Assembly (NCBI RefSeq): GCF_000220395.1
Contig: NW_004086439.1
Span: 1 to 63,630 of the forward strand
Reading direction: 5' to 3'
DNA: 63,630 nt
Source: Ichthyophthirius multifiliis
Lineage: Eukaryota > Ciliophora > Oligohymenophorea > Hymenostomatida
The first letter of the stretch is position 1; each line of letters starts with the position of its first letter. This document shows positions 61,664 to 63,630 of this stretch, in pieces. The position numbers and the translations under genes are program-made. Under the pieces are notes generated by a model, which worked only from the letters and a program-made list of their open reading frames with translations, had not been told where the DNA came from and ran no database searches.

Positions 61664-62993
61664 GTTTTTTAGCAAATTTATTTTTACCTATTTAAAGGAT
61701 TTAAATCTTAAATAAAATTTTTAAATCTTTTCGAACAATCTTCTTCTAGGAGCTTTTTACTAATATATTTTTAATTATTATTATTTATTTAATTTAAACT
61801 TATTTACCAATATGATCTAGAAAGTATAATAGATTAATATGGTTTTATTTTTACAGCCTATTTGTTTGCAATTTTATTTCCTTCTGATCTAAAAGTCAGC
61901 TTTTTTATTTTTTATATATAAATTATTTTCTATATTTTTTTGACTTTACTAAATTTGATATTTATAATTCTGTTTATTTTGTAAAACTATCATAAATAGT
62001 TTTCATATATTTATATATTTCTAATGTTTAAGTTAGTTCTTTCCTTTTTTAATCAATTAAACCTTAATTCAATTAAAAATTAATGTAGAAATTTTAAAAA
62101 AGCAAAATATTTTTTTTTAAATAGTATTTTAATATTTTTACTTGCAATTTAAATTTAAAGACTTTAAAAACTTTACATATTAAAATTATTTTTAAAATTT
62201 TATAATTATTTTTATTCACTAAGTGATTTACAATATGTTTTGAATACTTCATCTTATTATTTTAAATAATAAAACATTTTTCCTAAAAAAAGCATCTTTT
62301 TTCTTCTAATTCAAGTGAATGTACAAAAAATCCCAATATTTATTTATATACTTTTATCTTATTTGGATCTACATCCGTACATTTTAAAACTACTGAAAAA
62401 GCTTCTATAAGTATATAATCCTTTTATTCTTCATTATTTTATTTATCGAATTTATCTTCTCTGAAATTAAATATACTAATAAATATTTATTATTATTTAT
62501 ACTCTAAATAACTTACAACTGCTGCACTACTTATAAATGTATTATTATCTATAATTAATTCATTAGATACTGAAATATTTTTAAAATCAAAAAGAGAAGT
62601 TAAAATTTATTCTTTAAAACCACAAAAATCTTACTTATCTATATATCCGACCATTTATATATTTAAATAATATATTTTAATAATGATAGTTTTAAAATTA
62701 TTAATATTAATATAATAATATTTATATATATATATATATATATATATTTAAATTCTATTTTAATATTTTTTATAAATATTTTTTCTTTTACGGTATAAAG
62801 TTTATTCTTGAAAATTTTATATCATTTATTGAATATATACTTATAAATTATTTATATTAAATTCTCTTTCTGATACTTTTAAATAACTAATTATTTTATC
62901 ATTATCCTATAAAGGAATGGCGAAAATAATATTTTTTCCAGATGATTAAGTTTCAATAATAAAAAATAAAGTTAATTAATTATCTTCATTCAT
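61058..62993 (-). CDS. NPRL3: GATOR1 subunit NPRL3 (nitrogen permease regulator-like 3)
   Basis: Start MNEDNQLTLFFIIETQSSGK at 62993 and TGA at 61058-61060; several introns. GATOR1 is the GAP for Rag GTPases and holds TORC1 off at the lysosome when amino acids are low. NPRL3 order is kept: an N-terminal longin-like strand (IIFAIPLQ), IDKQDFCGFKEQILTSLFDF, NELIIDNNTFISSAAVV, IFISIFNF, SVVLKCTDVDPNKI, LELEEKRCFFQEKC, then the C-terminal pieces ELYVNHLLRWQDGAKIINKI, CFYVLNPS, FPKTMREYLKEQIVERQGQF, ECQTYVYKA, and SLSEIAYLEGKTTQNLLELL. The last pieces line up with animal NPRL3 (LVYWGKAIIIYPL, VYMLSPNAS, HTYVCLM, LEEIMYNENTRRSQLLMLF). One intron near 61570-61680 is dominated by an AT run. Confidence 0.78.
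61595..61661. repeat. (AT)n microsatellite inside an NPRL3 intron
   Basis: About 66 bases of alternating A/T. With the TRPML-like intron it is the second case here of an intron made mostly of an AT run. Read in the standard code it produces a spurious Tyr-Ile ORF at 61444-61695. Confidence 0.95.
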
Positions 62994-63414
62994 ATTAAAT
63001 AAAATTATGGATTTTTTTTTTTTAAAAAAAAAGGTATTAATAAATTATTATCGAAATTAATGTTATAAAATATCTTAAATATAAATATATTGATATAAAA
63101 AACTTTATTTAAATATTATTATTTAATGTAATGAATAAATTATTCATTAGTTTTAATTATAATTAAATAAGTAAATTATTTTGAAAATATTAAATATTAA
63201 ATATTTAAATAACTATTTTATTATTTATATATATAACTTTATATAAAACTTTTATTATATTAATAAAATGATATAATTCATTATATTAAAATTTATGAAA
63301 ATATAAATAAATTTTAATAATATTTATAAATAATTACATATATAAATATATATATATATATAAATATATATATATAATTTAATATATATATATATATTAA
63401 AAATTTAAAATATA
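62994..63414. other. Divergent spacer
   Basis: Between the NPRL3 start (minus) and a possible start at 63415 (plus). Several short AT runs (63340-63400). No gene seen. Confidence 0.5.
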
Positions 63415-63630
63415 ATGAAAAATACCTCTATTTTTAACAATATATTTGAAAAAAAAAAACAAATTAGTTTTATTTATATAAATGAAAAATATGGATTATA
63501 AAAAATATTTTTAAATTTTTAAAAACATTTATATATGTAAATATATAAATGTTTATACTTATTTTGTTATTATATTATCCATATATTTATTATTATAAAT
63601 AAAAAATATTTATTTTAATATAATCATTTT
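63415..63630 (+). CDS. Possible gene start running off the right edge
   Basis: ATG at 63415 reads MKNTSIFNNIFEKKKQISFI, then YINEKYGLQKIFLNFQKHL. The frame is open to the end of the window. The first 35 residues look protein-like; after that the composition becomes A+T-driven, so an intron may begin near 63525. Too short to assign. Confidence 0.35.

Noticed and set aside
61444-61695. ORF with a long Tyr-Ile run
   Set aside because: It is the plus-strand reading of an AT-run intron and flanking exon of the minus-strand NPRL3 gene.
1-63630. Retroelements, virus-like elements, DNA transposons, CRISPR arrays, telomeric GGGGTT repeats
   Set aside because: No reverse transcriptase, integrase, capsid, transposase motif, terminal repeat, spaced direct-repeat array or telomeric repeat was seen on either strand.

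Overview
The window reads as ciliate macronuclear DNA, most like a hymenostome of the Ichthyophthirius/Tetrahymena type. It is extremely A+T-rich. Real genes show only when TAA and TAG are read as glutamine and TGA is kept as the single stop. Read that way, long frames appear that carry recognisable families, and nearly every frame that could be followed to its end closes on TGA. Introns are short (about 35-110 nt), start GT and end AG, and are even richer in A+T than the exons. ORFs called with the standard code are almost all shadows. All gene models here were translated by hand, so introns and a few starts are approximate.

Left part (1-16.7 kb): a coiled-coil gene running off the left edge (-), an SLC22-like MFS transporter (-), a long protein with a RAP-like C-terminus (-), an unassigned structured RNA (+), tRNA-Ser(AGA) (+), a giant BEACH-WD40 protein (+) and the tRNA deaminase subunit ADAT3/Tad3 (-).

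Middle (16.8-43.2 kb): a 6.9-kb Gln/Asn-rich coiled-coil gene with repeated acidic-tryptophan motifs and a large in-frame Gln/Glu tract (+), a TPR protein (+), a lipid-droplet hydrolase LDAH (+), a small membrane protein (+), a MAP kinase kinase (-), an unassigned gene (-), a Gln/Pro-rich single-pass membrane protein (-), a mitochondrial outer-membrane beta-barrel candidate (+), a small unassigned protein (+), a ULK/Atg1-like kinase (+), a tail-anchored coiled-coil protein (+), a TMBIM/Bax-inhibitor-like protein (+) and a NUDT5-like Nudix hydrolase (+).

Right part (43.2-63.6 kb): an N/Q-rich gene (-), a 5.9-kb coiled-coil gene (-), a mucolipin-like channel (+), a small membrane protein (-), a possibly acylated small protein (-), an importin-alpha-like ARM protein (+), weak fragments in a long spacer, a coiled-coil protein (+), the GATOR1 subunit NPRL3 (-) and a start at the right edge (+).

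No operons are expected. Neighbours are functionally mixed, though several belong to membrane traffic, lysosome or TORC1/autophagy biology (BEACH, ULK-like, TRPML-like, NPRL3). I saw no virus-like element, transposon, CRISPR array or telomeric repeat. The least explained items are the structured RNA at 5.52-5.66 kb and the acidic-tryptophan/Gln-Glu repeat protein at 16.8-23.7 kb.
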